This document shows, one piece after another, positions 17,411 to 25,860 of a DNA stretch of 64,000 nucleotides. The DNA is taken from assembly GCF_034314045.1 (NCBI RefSeq), contig NZ_JAVIWL010000001.1, positions 3,534,001 to 3,598,000 of the forward strand, written 5' to 3'. The notes below the pieces were generated by a model. That model saw only the letters and a list, made by a program, of their open reading frames with translations. It was not told where the DNA came from and searched no databases. The position numbers and the translations under genes were made by a program. The first letter of the stretch is position 1. Every line of letters starts with the position of its first letter. This stretch comes from Glaciimonas sp. CA11.2. GTDB lineage: Bacteria > Pseudomonadota > Gammaproteobacteria > Burkholderiales > Burkholderiaceae_D.

Positions 17411-17495
17411 TGAAAACCTCGACACGATTTTAAGGCCATATCGACGATATGCACTTTTGTGAGCATTTCTGCTCACGCTCTAGGCGAGGTTTTCA
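17411..17495 (+). promoter_or_regulatory. Structured 5' leader that can sequester the RBS of the autotransporter gene
   Basis: TGAAAACCTCG (17411-17421) pairs perfectly over 11 bp with CGAGGTTTTCA (17485-17495), and the right arm contains the GAGG Shine-Dalgarno and ends one base before the ATG at 17496. Inside the closed loop are a 15-base palindrome CATATCGACGATATG (17437-17451) and a 7-bp stem GTGAGCA-tttc-TGCTCAC (17459-17476). The result is a three-way junction closing on the ribosome binding site, as expected for a riboswitch, thermosensor or protein-binding leader. No known riboswitch class was recognised. Confidence 0.6.
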
Positions 17496-20381
17496 ATGCG
17501 TCACAAGCGGTTAGTTTCTTTCCCGCCAGCGGCAATACCGCTTGCGGTTTCAGTCTTGTTGTATGGTTGCGGTGGTGGCGGTGGTGGTAGTCAAAGTCCC
17601 GGTACTAGCGCACCTATTCCAACTGCATCAAGTCCCCCAATCTCGTCTAATACAGTCGTGTACAACCCCAGTGATCCGAGCAAGGTCGGGGCGGCGCGTG
17701 CACTTGCCATTACCGGCGCGGGCGTGACGGTGGGTGTAGTGGATACCGATTTCAACGTCGCTGATCCTGAGCTGATCAACCGCATCACGAAGACGGTATA
17801 TACCGCTGCAAGTGGGACGAGCAGCGGCGGTTTTTTTGGTGCGAGCGGCAACGGCGATCCTCATGGTACGGAAGTGGCTGAAGCATTAGGCGGCACGAAT
17901 ACCGGTGTCGCGCCAGGCGTACATATTCAGGGAGTTGCGTCCGGTATCGGTGCTGATCAGTTGGCATTGAATTCAGATATCTATAATTTTCTATACAACA
18001 ACGGCGTGCGGATTTTTAATCAATCCAGTGGCGTCGGCTCCATTTCGACGCCATCCGGTAGCGCTACTTATTACAGTCTTTATCAACCCTTCGTGGCGAA
18101 AGGCAGTTTGTTTGTCTGGGCCACGGGTAACGGCGGTTCATCGCAGCCGACGATGACAGCAGGCTTGCCCGCGCTTTATCCCGATCTGCAGAAGGGCTGG
18201 ATCGCGGTGACAGCGTTGAATGCTGTCGGCGGTACGCAAGCCTTTTCTAGCGCAGATACGGTTCCGGGTGTGATTTCCAGTTATGCCAATAGATGTGGTG
18301 TCGCGGCCAACTGGTGTCTGGCCGCAGCGGGTGATTTTGTCTCACCAAGCGCCGGTGGACGTGTATACGGAACGTCATTTGCGACACCGGCGGTGACCGG
18401 TGCGATTGCGATGGTGCAGCAAGTCTACCCTTGGATGAACGCCGATTTACTGCGCCAGACGATCTTGTCGACTGCAACCAGTATGAACGATACGGCAACC
18501 TATGGATGGGGATTACTCAACGCTAGCAAAGCCGTTAATGGGCCTGGACTGTTTATACAGAGTTTGGCCCTTGGTCCAAACGTCAACGTTACTTTCGATA
18601 CGGTTGCATCAACTTTTAGCAATGCGATATCGGGCGATGCGGGACTGGTTAAGGCTGGTACTGGCACGCTGACTTTATCGGGTGCGAGTACTTATTCCGG
18701 CAAAAACGAGATCGTGGCTGGCACGTTGAATGTCACGGGGTCGATTACCTCGCCAGTGCAAATCGACGCGGGCGGTAATTTGAGCGGGAGCGGTGGGGTT
18801 GTCGCTAACAGCGTGGTCAATAACGGTCGTCTCAGCAATACCGGTAGCGGTCTGACTATTGGCGGTAATTACACGGCTTCGACCGGCGCGGTGTTGGCTA
18901 ATGATATAAATGCAACGCTGGCGGTTGGCGGCACTGCGACGTTGGGCGGGTCGCATCTGGTTGCGATGGTTCCGGCCGGAAACGCCGATGCTAATGCGTA
19001 CGTGACTGCGCAGGCGAGCGGGGTGCCGCAAAAGGTGATCACTGCGGGTACAGCGGTGATAAATACTTTTAGTGATGTTGGTTTTCAAAGCGTCGGAACC
19101 GCTTTTCCGCCATTGCTGAGCGCGCATGTCACTTATGCACCGAAGGAGGTTGATCTGACTATCGGACGTGTCGCAACGACACTAGCGGCGCAGTCACTTG
19201 CCGCCAACCCGACTACGACTAATAGCGCTGCCAATGTCGAGCATGCCATGACCGCAGTTGACGCTATGGTGGCAAGCGGTCAAACGGGCGGTTCCAATGC
19301 GGGGATGATCGCTAGCGCAGCAGCATTGGAGCGAGTCCCAACTGTGGCCGCGTTAGGCTTGGCATTGGATAGTTTATCGGGACAAATTTACGCATCGGCA
19401 CAAGGTTTGACCTTTCAACAATCGCAAGCAGTCAATCGCGCACTGTCGAATCGCTTGTCGCAATTGGGTAATCAGAACAAGCAAGTTAAAGCCGGTGTGT
19501 GGGGCAACGTGATCGGTGCTTCCGGCAAACTGACCGAGTCAGGTTACCCCGGTGCAAGTACGTCGATGGCGGGTGGAGAGTTTGGCGTCGACAGGCAATT
19601 GAATGAAAAGGCGATCGTTGGCGCGGCAATATCGTATTCAGAAAGTCAGGCAAGTTTTGATCGGTCTGCGGGCAATTCTAAAAGTCAGAACACGGGCATT
19701 TCGCTCTACGGTAGGGTTGCACTGAGCGATCTAAATACGCTCGCGGCAAAAGAGACAAAAAGTGATAGTGGCAATGTCTTCAATGGCGGAGCTTATGTAT
19801 CAGGTCGGGTGGGGATGGCGACGATAACGAGTACGGTTAATCGCACCGCCAGCGTCGGGACTGAAATCGAGAGCCTGACGGGAGAACATAAGGACAATAT
19901 GTTTTCGGCGTATGTGGAGTCAGGCTATGCGTATGCCTTATCGCCTGATGCGGTCATCACGCCATTTGTCGGTGCGTCTTATGATCGGCTAAAGCGCGGC
20001 GGTTTTGCTGAAAGCGGGGGCAGTTTTGGCTTTAATGCTAACAGTCAACATTATCAGCAAACTGCGGCAGCACTTGGGGTGCGTGGAGAGGCAAATGTGG
20101 ATTGGTTTGCTGGCACATCTACGGTGCAAGCTTATGCTGCGTGGCAGCATGCATTTTCTAGCGGAAATTTAGATTTTTCGGCGGCGTTTTCTGGTGCGCC
20201 GGGCAGCAATTTTACTGTTCAGGGGATTGGCTTATCGCGTAATACAGCATGGAGCGGTGTTGGTATTTCGACAGCAATTAATCGTAGATTAAGTTGGTTT
20301 GCGAATTTTGATGGTCAGTTTGGGCGAGGAGGGTTGGTGAATAGCGTATTTTCTGTAGGGCTGCATTTAACTTTTGATTAG
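17496..20381 (+). CDS. Subtilisin-like (S8) serine protease autotransporter with lipobox
   Basis: A 961-residue type V secreted protein. The N-terminus has a signal sequence ending VSVLLYGC then a run of six glycines, a lipobox-like site that would acylate Cys25. The S8 domain has catalytic Asp in VGVVDTDFN (about 80), His in DPHGTEVAEA (about 121) and Ser in YGTSFATPAV (about 290). An autotransporter-associated strand repeat follows (GLVKAGTGTLTLSGASTYSG, about 380), and a beta-barrel translocator occupies roughly residues 690-961, ending VFSVGLHLTFD. Similar NalP-like proteins are surface lipoproteins that process other surface proteins. Its leader can hide the RBS. Confidence 0.92.
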   Translation: MRHKRLVSFPPAAIPLAVSVLLYGCGGGGGGSQSPGTSAPIPTASSPPISSNTVVYNPSDPSKVGAARALAITGAGVTVGVVDTDFNVADPELINRITKTVYTAASGTSSGGFFGASGNGDPHGTEVAEALGGTNTGVAPGVHIQGVASGIGADQLALNSDIYNFLYNNGVRIFNQSSGVGSISTPSGSATYYSLYQPFVAKGSLFVWATGNGGSSQPTMTAGLPALYPDLQKGWIAVTALNAVGGTQAFSSADTVPGVISSYANRCGVAANWCLAAAGDFVSPSAGGRVYGTSFATPAVTGAIAMVQQVYPWMNADLLRQTILSTATSMNDTATYGWGLLNASKAVNGPGLFIQSLALGPNVNVTFDTVASTFSNAISGDAGLVKAGTGTLTLSGASTYSGKNEIVAGTLNVTGSITSPVQIDAGGNLSGSGGVVANSVVNNGRLSNTGSGLTIGGNYTASTGAVLANDINATLAVGGTATLGGSHLVAMVPAGNADANAYVTAQASGVPQKVITAGTAVINTFSDVGFQSVGTAFPPLLSAHVTYAPKEVDLTIGRVATTLAAQSLAANPTTTNSAANVEHAMTAVDAMVASGQTGGSNAGMIASAAALERVPTVAALGLALDSLSGQIYASAQGLTFQQSQAVNRALSNRLSQLGNQNKQVKAGVWGNVIGASGKLTESGYPGASTSMAGGEFGVDRQLNEKAIVGAAISYSESQASFDRSAGNSKSQNTGISLYGRVALSDLNTLAAKETKSDSGNVFNGGAYVSGRVGMATITSTVNRTASVGTEIESLTGEHKDNMFSAYVESGYAYALSPDAVITPFVGASYDRLKRGGFAESGGSFGFNANSQHYQQTAAALGVRGEANVDWFAGTSTVQAYAAWQHAFSSGNLDFSAAFSGAPGSNFTVQGIGLSRNTAWSGVGISTAINRRLSWFANFDGQFGRGGLVNSVFSVGLHLTFD

Positions 20382-20546
20382 TATAGTGTTGGTGGCTCGA
20401 AGTGTCTTGAGTAAGGCTGGGACCGGTTTTGATCGATGTTATATTGATTTTTTATATGTTTTATATCAATAATAAAGAAGACAGCTATGGTGCGGTGCGA
20501 TATAGTTCATTTGTCTCCTCCAACACCTCCTAAGGGTTTGGATTTA

Positions 20547-20579
20547 CCCCGCTCCCGTAAGGTGAGCGGGGTTTTTTTT
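20547..20579 (+). terminator. Terminator of the autotransporter gene
   Basis: CCCCGCTC (20547-20554) and GAGCGGGG (20564-20571) form an 8-bp GC-rich stem followed by eight T residues. It lies 166 bases downstream of the autotransporter stop. Confidence 0.9.
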
Positions 20580-21086
20580 GTCTGGAAATTTGTATAGGGT
20601 TTGGTTTAGCCATCGCTTTAAAACTACCGCACTATAGCCTGGACGATATATCGCCTGTTAATCATTGGAATCAATTGTCTCGATTTTCATAGGTATCGCA
20701 GCGTTGGTCAGGGTGCTGAGTCAGAAAAAATCACTGAGGATAAGCTTTACTCCTTGATTGCGCTGGGCGTGATGGTTTATCAACGGGGTTGCCGAGAGTT
20801 CGGCGAAGGCACAACAGGGGTTCTGCTGATCAGAACGCTGAAGCAAGGTGGTAGGGCTTCGCTAGAGCAGGTCTGAATGAGATGAGCGCCCCTGTTGGTG
20901 CAAGTTGGTCCGACATAGTTTGCGTCGACTTGGTACAACGGACTGGCCCACCGCAATATGTGGCCTCAGGATGAAGTTCGTCGCCATCACATTGATATTG
21001 AACAGCGGGATCCTCGTTGCTTCCGCAACAATTTGTTTCGCCAGATTTGTGTCAATTCGCCGCATCGTAAAAAATCGTCGTACCTC
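20580..21086. other. Intergenic, probably degraded sequence
   Basis: No intact gene. Open frames of about 60-67 codons on both strands (20862-21065 minus, 20905-21090 plus) overlap each other and show no RBS. The part 20750-21060 has a GC content and codon texture like coding DNA and may be the remains of a gene, but I could not identify it. Confidence 0.35.
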
Positions 21087-22226
21087 TTAATGAAATGATT
21101 GGCCGATACGAATTGCCGCAGCAATGTTTCTTGCGCTGCTGCGCAGGTTTAGGTAGGCGTCCCGCAACGCTTCATCGAGCGAACAGGGAGTCCGAACGGC
21201 ACCAAAAACCGCGTTAACGCCTGCGTGATAGAGGGCGTCGGCGTCGGCGCCGACTGACCCGCCCAGCGCAATGACCGGGATATCCTTCATGCGGGCGATT
21301 CGCGCCACCCCCGCAGGCGCCTTGCCTCGCAAGGTCTGGCTGTCTATCCGACCTTCGCCGGTGATAACCAGTGCTGCTCCATCTATCAGTTCTGCCAGTT
21401 TTATTGCTTCTGCGATGATGTCGGTACCTGGACGTAGACGAGCGCCAAGAACCGCAGCGAGTGTCGCGCCGATACCGCCGGCCGCACCGCCGCCCGGCAA
21501 ATCAATCAAATCCTTTTGCAAGTTGAAATCCCGCTGCAAAATACTGGCGAAATGTGCCAGTCCCTGATCCAGTATCGCTACCATTTCCGGTGTCGCACCC
21601 TTTTGCGGTCCAAATATGGCAGAAGCGCCATTTGGCCCGCAAAGCGGGTTGTCCACGTCGCAGGCAAGCTCGAACTGACATTCGTGCAGGCGGCGGTCCA
21701 AACCGGTGAGATCAATTTTTTCTAATCTATGGAGGTCTTTTAGCGTCACGTCCTGACTGTTCGAATCCAGCATACGGGCTCCAAAAGCCTTCAAGATTCC
21801 GATAGCCGCATCGTTTGTTGCACTACCGCCCAAACCAATGACGAACCGACGCAGACCGATGTCGAGGGCCGCGATGATGAGCTCGCCCGTGCCACGACTG
21901 CTGGCAATTAGTGGATTGCGTTCTGATGGCGCGAGGCGTTCAAGTCCACTGGCCGCTGCTACCTCTATCAGTGCGACACCTTCTGGCGTAATACCGAATT
22001 TTGCATCGATGGGGCGGCCAAGCGGGTCGCTGACACAAGCGTTCTTATATTCCCCTCCCAGCCCTCTTAAAAGCGTCTGAACAGTGCCTTCGCCGCCATC
22101 TGCGATAGGTAGGAGGACATATTCCGCATTTGGAAAAATTTCGTAGAAGCCGGCCCGAATGGCATCTGCAGCTTCCGCCGCACTAAGGCTTTCTTTAAAT
22201 GAGTCTGGCGCAATGACGATTTTCAC
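21087..22226 (-). CDS. Glycerate 2-kinase
   Basis: A 379-residue enzyme of the GarK/GlxK family, phosphorylating D-glycerate to 2-phosphoglycerate. The N-terminal MKIVIAPDSFKESLSAAEAA is the family signature, followed by LPIADGGEGTVQTLL, FVIGLGGSATNDAAIGILKA and VITGEGRIDSQTLRGKAP. The length is normal. It is divergent from the uronyl hydrolase/amino-acid transporter operon across a 437-base gap. Glycerate kinase is the exit step when sugar acids are split to pyruvate and tartronate semialdehyde, so it may serve that operon. Confidence 0.93.
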   Translation of the reverse strand: MKIVIAPDSFKESLSAAEAADAIRAGFYEIFPNAEYVLLPIADGGEGTVQTLLRGLGGEYKNACVSDPLGRPIDAKFGITPEGVALIEVAAASGLERLAPSERNPLIASSRGTGELIIAALDIGLRRFVIGLGGSATNDAAIGILKAFGARMLDSNSQDVTLKDLHRLEKIDLTGLDRRLHECQFELACDVDNPLCGPNGASAIFGPQKGATPEMVAILDQGLAHFASILQRDFNLQKDLIDLPGGGAAGGIGATLAAVLGARLRPGTDIIAEAIKLAELIDGAALVITGEGRIDSQTLRGKAPAGVARIARMKDIPVIALGGSVGADADALYHAGVNAVFGAVRTPCSLDEALRDAYLNLRSSARNIAAAIRIGQSFH

Positions 22227-22663
22227 GATGTGTGTCTCGATTGGATGTCTTTTAAATTACCCAGAGCGAACAACTATCTGGAGCGAGCCTAAATATGGGC
22301 GATCGTATTTCTACGAACGCGTGGACCGGTCTTTTATTGTGGCGTTGACTCTTTTTGCTGTGTCGTCACCGATCAAGATGAGTCGCCACCCCAAATAAAG
22401 AGAAAGACGTGCTCATGCTGCTTAGCGATAAAGCCCGTTTCTCGGGCTTTCGGCGCTGATTTTCAACCAATTTTTGCGATTTCTTGCGCTCAGAGCTAGG
22501 CCGTTCTGCACCTGCACAGAAAAAAACTTGCAAGTCGAATATGCGTAGTGTACATTGTATTCTGTCGACAGTATGCATTAAGAGGAAAGCCTCCGCAATT
22601 CGTGGTGCAGCCGGCGGAGAGTCCAACGGGTAAGACAGAGAACTAGAACTTTGAGAGGTAGAG
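22227..22663. promoter_or_regulatory. Divergent promoter region with a hairpin and candidate GntR site
   Basis: This 437-base gap separates glycerate kinase (minus) from the GH88 operon (plus). AAAGCCCG (22430-22437) / CGGGCTTT (22443-22450) is a perfect 8-bp stem, terminator-like on either strand. Further right, CTGTCGACAG (22562-22571) is a palindrome set in an imperfect longer dyad with flanking TGTA and TATGCA; its core recurs before the GntR gene at 31826. No gene is supported here. Confidence 0.5.
22562..22571. promoter_or_regulatory. TGTCGACA palindrome before the catabolic operon
   Basis: CTGTCGACAG is a perfect 10-bp palindrome about 92 bases before the start codon of the first operon gene. 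It is embedded in ACATTGTATT on the left and GTATGCATT on the right. The core TGTCGACA is shared with 31826-31833 and suits an FCD-type GntR operator. Confidence 0.45.
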
Positions 22664-23830
22664 ATGAATGATGACTATGCGGACACGCTAGAGACTGCGG
22701 TGCGCCACTTATGCCGTAGCGCGGATGCTGTAGTGGAGGGGCTGGAAAAGTGGGGCGGAGTTCCGCGGCTTAATGCGATGACCGGCAGCTACAGCTGGGA
22801 TTCCGAGTACGTCTGGGATAGCTGGGCGAACTTTCAGTGGGCGGGTTTCCTCGCAGGGCGCTTGTGGTTGCTATCCCGACTCGCGCAAGACCAGCGTTAT
22901 GCCGATGCTGCAATGCATATCAGTCGGCAGATCGGCCCTGTACTTGCGAAAAACCCAACGACTTTTTCGTCGACAGGCATCGACATGTATTACGCCCTGA
23001 CGCTTGGCTACCAAATGACGGGCGATAAACAGCTAAAGAAATGGGCTTTGGCTGGCGGTGATAATTTTGCCAATATTTTTGACAAAAAAGCCAATGCATT
23101 CCTGCAAATAGCAAGTGCCGATCGGATCGTGATTGATACCGGCCTGAATTTGCCTTCGATGCTTTGGGCTTCTCAATGGGAACCTGAGCGGGCAACGTTA
23201 CCGTACCGGCATCTTGATACGGTCTTGTCTGTTGGCCTTGTCCGAGAGGACGGCTCAAGCTGTCACGCTGCCGCCCTGGATCCTGAAACGCGATCGGTCA
23301 CACATTTGTTCAGCCTTCAAGGCTGGCGCGACGACAGTGTTTGGGCACGTGGTCAGGCCTGGGCAATGCTTGGATACGCGCACGGATACGAAGCGAGCGG
23401 CAATCAGAAATATCTGGATGCTGCAGAACGTGCTGCGGACTGGTATGTTCAAAATGCGCCTTCGGATTGGGTGCCTCGATACGATTACTTCGATCCCGAG
23501 CGCGAAAAGATGCCGTATGACTCTTGTGCCGCGGCAATCGCCACCGCTGTTTTGTTTCGGCTCGCCCGCTGGATTCCGGATAAAGCGGAGCGTTATCTCA
23601 CCACAGCGCGCGAAACGCTGAAGACCTTGATCGCGAATTTTCTTACCGACGGTGGTGTTCTTTTGCACGGAACCTGGGGGCGTATGCGCCACATCGAACC
23701 AGGCCACCCGCGCCTGGGCAGATTTCCGCAAGAAGATGTCATGCCCTATGGAAATTACTGGATCGCCGAATGCCTTTTCCGAGAGCTTCAGAGCGATTGG
23801 TCTCCCCTTTCATTGAACGACAAACACTAA
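22664..23830 (+). CDS. GH88/GH105-type unsaturated uronyl hydrolase
   Basis: A 388-residue (alpha/alpha)6-barrel glycoside hydrolase related to unsaturated glucuronyl hydrolases, which remove a delta-4,5-unsaturated uronic acid from oligosaccharides left by polysaccharide lyases. Family signatures are the first catalytic aspartate region STGIDMYYALTLGY, the NLPSMLWAS block after DTGLN (second aspartate), and DDSVWARGQAWAMLGYAHGY. No signal peptide is present, so it works in the cytoplasm. It is first in the operon, with a GAGGTAGAG RBS. No lyase or KduI/KduD is nearby, so the natural substrate is open. Confidence 0.85.
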   Translation: MNDDYADTLETAVRHLCRSADAVVEGLEKWGGVPRLNAMTGSYSWDSEYVWDSWANFQWAGFLAGRLWLLSRLAQDQRYADAAMHISRQIGPVLAKNPTTFSSTGIDMYYALTLGYQMTGDKQLKKWALAGGDNFANIFDKKANAFLQIASADRIVIDTGLNLPSMLWASQWEPERATLPYRHLDTVLSVGLVREDGSSCHAAALDPETRSVTHLFSLQGWRDDSVWARGQAWAMLGYAHGYEASGNQKYLDAAERAADWYVQNAPSDWVPRYDYFDPEREKMPYDSCAAAIATAVLFRLARWIPDKAERYLTTARETLKTLIANFLTDGGVLLHGTWGRMRHIEPGHPRLGRFPQEDVMPYGNYWIAECLFRELQSDWSPLSLNDKH

Positions 23831-23842
23831 ATAAGGAAAGAT

Positions 23843-24733
23843 ATGAAATTTACTGCAAATGGAATCTACACAGCGATCGTCACGCCCTTCACCGCAAACG
23901 ACGAATTTGACGAAAAAGCCTTTCGAAAACTCATCGATTTCCAAGTGGATGAGGGCGCCGGTGGCCTACTTGTTGTTGGCGGAAGCGGCGAATACGTGAG
24001 CCTCACGCCGTCCGAACGTAAAAAGGTTGTAGAAGTTTCTGTTGATCAAGTGCGGGGACGGATCCCGATCATCGTCGGCGCGTTAGCTCCGGCTACCCGC
24101 GAGGTACTGGACACGGCCAAGCATGCCGCAGACGCTGGTGCCGATGCGGTTCTGGTCTTGCCTCCTTACTACATCAAGCCAAGCGCGGATGGCATTGTCG
24201 AACACTTTGCCGCAATTGCCGACGGCACGTCGCTGCCGATTGTGGCGTACAACAACACGGGACGCACGGGACTGACCCTGGATATCCCGATTCTTGAGCG
24301 GCTGACCAAACTTCCATCCATAGTGGCGCTGAAGGAATGTGAGCGCGATCTCGCGGTTGTTTCCGCAAAAATCAAGGCAGTGGGAGAGCGAATCGCGGTC
24401 ATGTCTGGTGATGATGACCTTGGCTTTCCGACCTTTTTGTTAGGTAGCCCTGGTGGTATTTTTATGACGGCAAACCTCGTGCCGGCTTTTCATAAGAAGC
24501 TTTTCGAGGCTACCAAACGCGGCGATATCGCCAATGCGAAAAAAGCCCACTATGCTCTGTTGGCATTGGTTGAAGCTCTCTATACCGCTAATCATCCAGG
24601 CCCTCTCAAGGACGCAATGGCCTACGTTGGTCAAGTCATTGGCGCCGCTCGGTCTCCGCTGCAACACGGAAGCGCCGAAAGCCTCAAGCGCGCCAAGGCC
24701 GCCATCGAAACCTTGCAAAGCCTTGTATTCTAG
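23843..24733 (+). CDS. DapA-family aldolase/dehydratase
   Basis: A 296-residue class I aldolase of the dihydrodipicolinate synthase/N-acetylneuraminate lyase superfamily. The GGSGEYVSLTPSERKKV segment corresponds to the pyruvate-carboxylate binding loop, YNNTGRTGL carries the catalytic tyrosine, and VALKECERDL the Schiff-base lysine near residue 160. In a catabolic operon it is more likely a 2-keto-3-deoxy sugar-acid aldolase or dehydratase, or a hydroxyproline-type pyrroline carboxylate deaminase, than lysine biosynthetic DapA. It starts 12 bases after the hydrolase stop, with AAGGAAAG as RBS. Confidence 0.88.
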   Translation: MKFTANGIYTAIVTPFTANDEFDEKAFRKLIDFQVDEGAGGLLVVGGSGEYVSLTPSERKKVVEVSVDQVRGRIPIIVGALAPATREVLDTAKHAADAGADAVLVLPPYYIKPSADGIVEHFAAIADGTSLPIVAYNNTGRTGLTLDIPILERLTKLPSIVALKECERDLAVVSAKIKAVGERIAVMSGDDDLGFPTFLLGSPGGIFMTANLVPAFHKKLFEATKRGDIANAKKAHYALLALVEALYTANHPGPLKDAMAYVGQVIGAARSPLQHGSAESLKRAKAAIETLQSLVF

Positions 24734-24773
24734 GAAAACTTCGTTCTTTTACTAACCATTTCAGGACATCAAA

Positions 24774-25841
24774 ATGAAAATCTCGATCTGTTCGCTGTCG
24801 GTTGCCGCAATACTCGCCATTTTGTCCATCTATACAGAGCCGGCTTATGCCGGCAAGACGCTGGAAGCAATCAAATCCAAAGGTAAGCTCGCCTGCGGTG
24901 TTAATCCCGGTTTGCAGGGATTTGCGGCTGTTGACAGCCAAGGCAATTGGACGGGAATCGACGTCGATGTTTGCAAGGCGGTGGCGGCAGCGGTGCTCTC
25001 CGACGCGAACAAGGTCAAGTGGGTGCCGCTCAATTCTGTGCAGCGTTTTGCGGCGCTCCAGTCGGGTGAAATCGACATTCTGTCGCGCAACACCACCTGG
25101 ACGCTTACGCGCGACGTTTCCTTGGGTTTGAACTTCACGGGAGCAACGTTCTATGACGGTCAGGCATTCATGGTGAAAAAGCAGAAGACAGATCCAGTGA
25201 CCAAGAAGACTACAGGGGCCAACATCACTAGCGTGAATCAACTCAAGGGTGCCACGGTATGCGTTCGATCCGGGACGACCACGGAGAAAAATCTCACTGA
25301 CTTCTCGAAAGCCAAAGGCCTTAACCTGAAGGCTGTCGTCTACGAATCGCAAGAGGCGACCGATAAAGCTTACTTCAGTGGTCGCTGCCAAGCGTATACG
25401 TCAGACGCTTCAAACCTGGCCTCGGTGCGCAGTGCACAGGCGTCGGATCCGGAAGACCATGTCATCCTGCCCGAGCGTATCTCCAAGGAACCCTTTTCGC
25501 CCTCGGTGCGGCGGGGAGATGATGAGTTCTTTGCCATCGTGAAATGGGTTGTCTTTGCTTTGATTGAAGCAGAGGAGTATGGCATCACCCAAGCCAACGT
25601 CGACGAGCTCAAGGCGAGCAGCAAGGATCCAGCGGTGCAGCGGATCCTTGGCAGCGGCGAAGACATGGGGCGTCTGCTCGGGCTAGACAAGGACTGGGCT
25701 TACCGCGCAATCAAGGCCGAGGGAAACTACGGCGAAATGTTCGAGCGAAACGTCGGTGCCAAGTCGCCTTTGAAGCTGACCCGGGGAATGAACAATCTGT
25801 GGAATAAGGGTGGCTTGTTCTACGTGCCGCCAGTTCGCTAA
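24774..25841 (+). CDS. Amino-acid ABC transporter periplasmic binding protein (AapJ-like)
   Basis: A 355-residue secreted binding protein: signal peptide (SVAAILAILSIYTEPAYA) followed by a family 3 solute-binding fold. The opening GKLACGVNPGLQGFAAVDSQ and the GIDVDVCKAVAAAV and GEIDILSRNTTWTLTRD motifs closely follow the AapJ type of general L-amino acid transporters. It is longer than His/Gln binding proteins, as AapJ proteins are. It is followed by two permeases and an ATPase, giving a complete system. The ligand may be an amino acid or an amino-acid-containing compound, given the surrounding enzymes. Confidence 0.9.
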   Translation: MKISICSLSVAAILAILSIYTEPAYAGKTLEAIKSKGKLACGVNPGLQGFAAVDSQGNWTGIDVDVCKAVAAAVLSDANKVKWVPLNSVQRFAALQSGEIDILSRNTTWTLTRDVSLGLNFTGATFYDGQAFMVKKQKTDPVTKKTTGANITSVNQLKGATVCVRSGTTTEKNLTDFSKAKGLNLKAVVYESQEATDKAYFSGRCQAYTSDASNLASVRSAQASDPEDHVILPERISKEPFSPSVRRGDDEFFAIVKWVVFALIEAEEYGITQANVDELKASSKDPAVQRILGSGEDMGRLLGLDKDWAYRAIKAEGNYGEMFERNVGAKSPLKLTRGMNNLWNKGGLFYVPPVR

Positions 25842-25860
25842 CCGAACGGTGATCACGGCC

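Noticed and set aside
20862..21090. Overlapping short frames on both strands before the glycerate kinase gene
   Set aside because: Neither has an RBS or a family resemblance I can name; possibly an eroded gene.
22366..22626. 86-codon minus-strand frame in the divergent promoter region
   Set aside because: Low complexity, no RBS, no recognisable domain, and it overlaps the regulatory palindrome region.
23843..24733. dapA for lysine biosynthesis
   Set aside because: Operon context with hydrolase, transporter and hydroxy-acid enzymes points to catabolism; the superfamily has many other activities.
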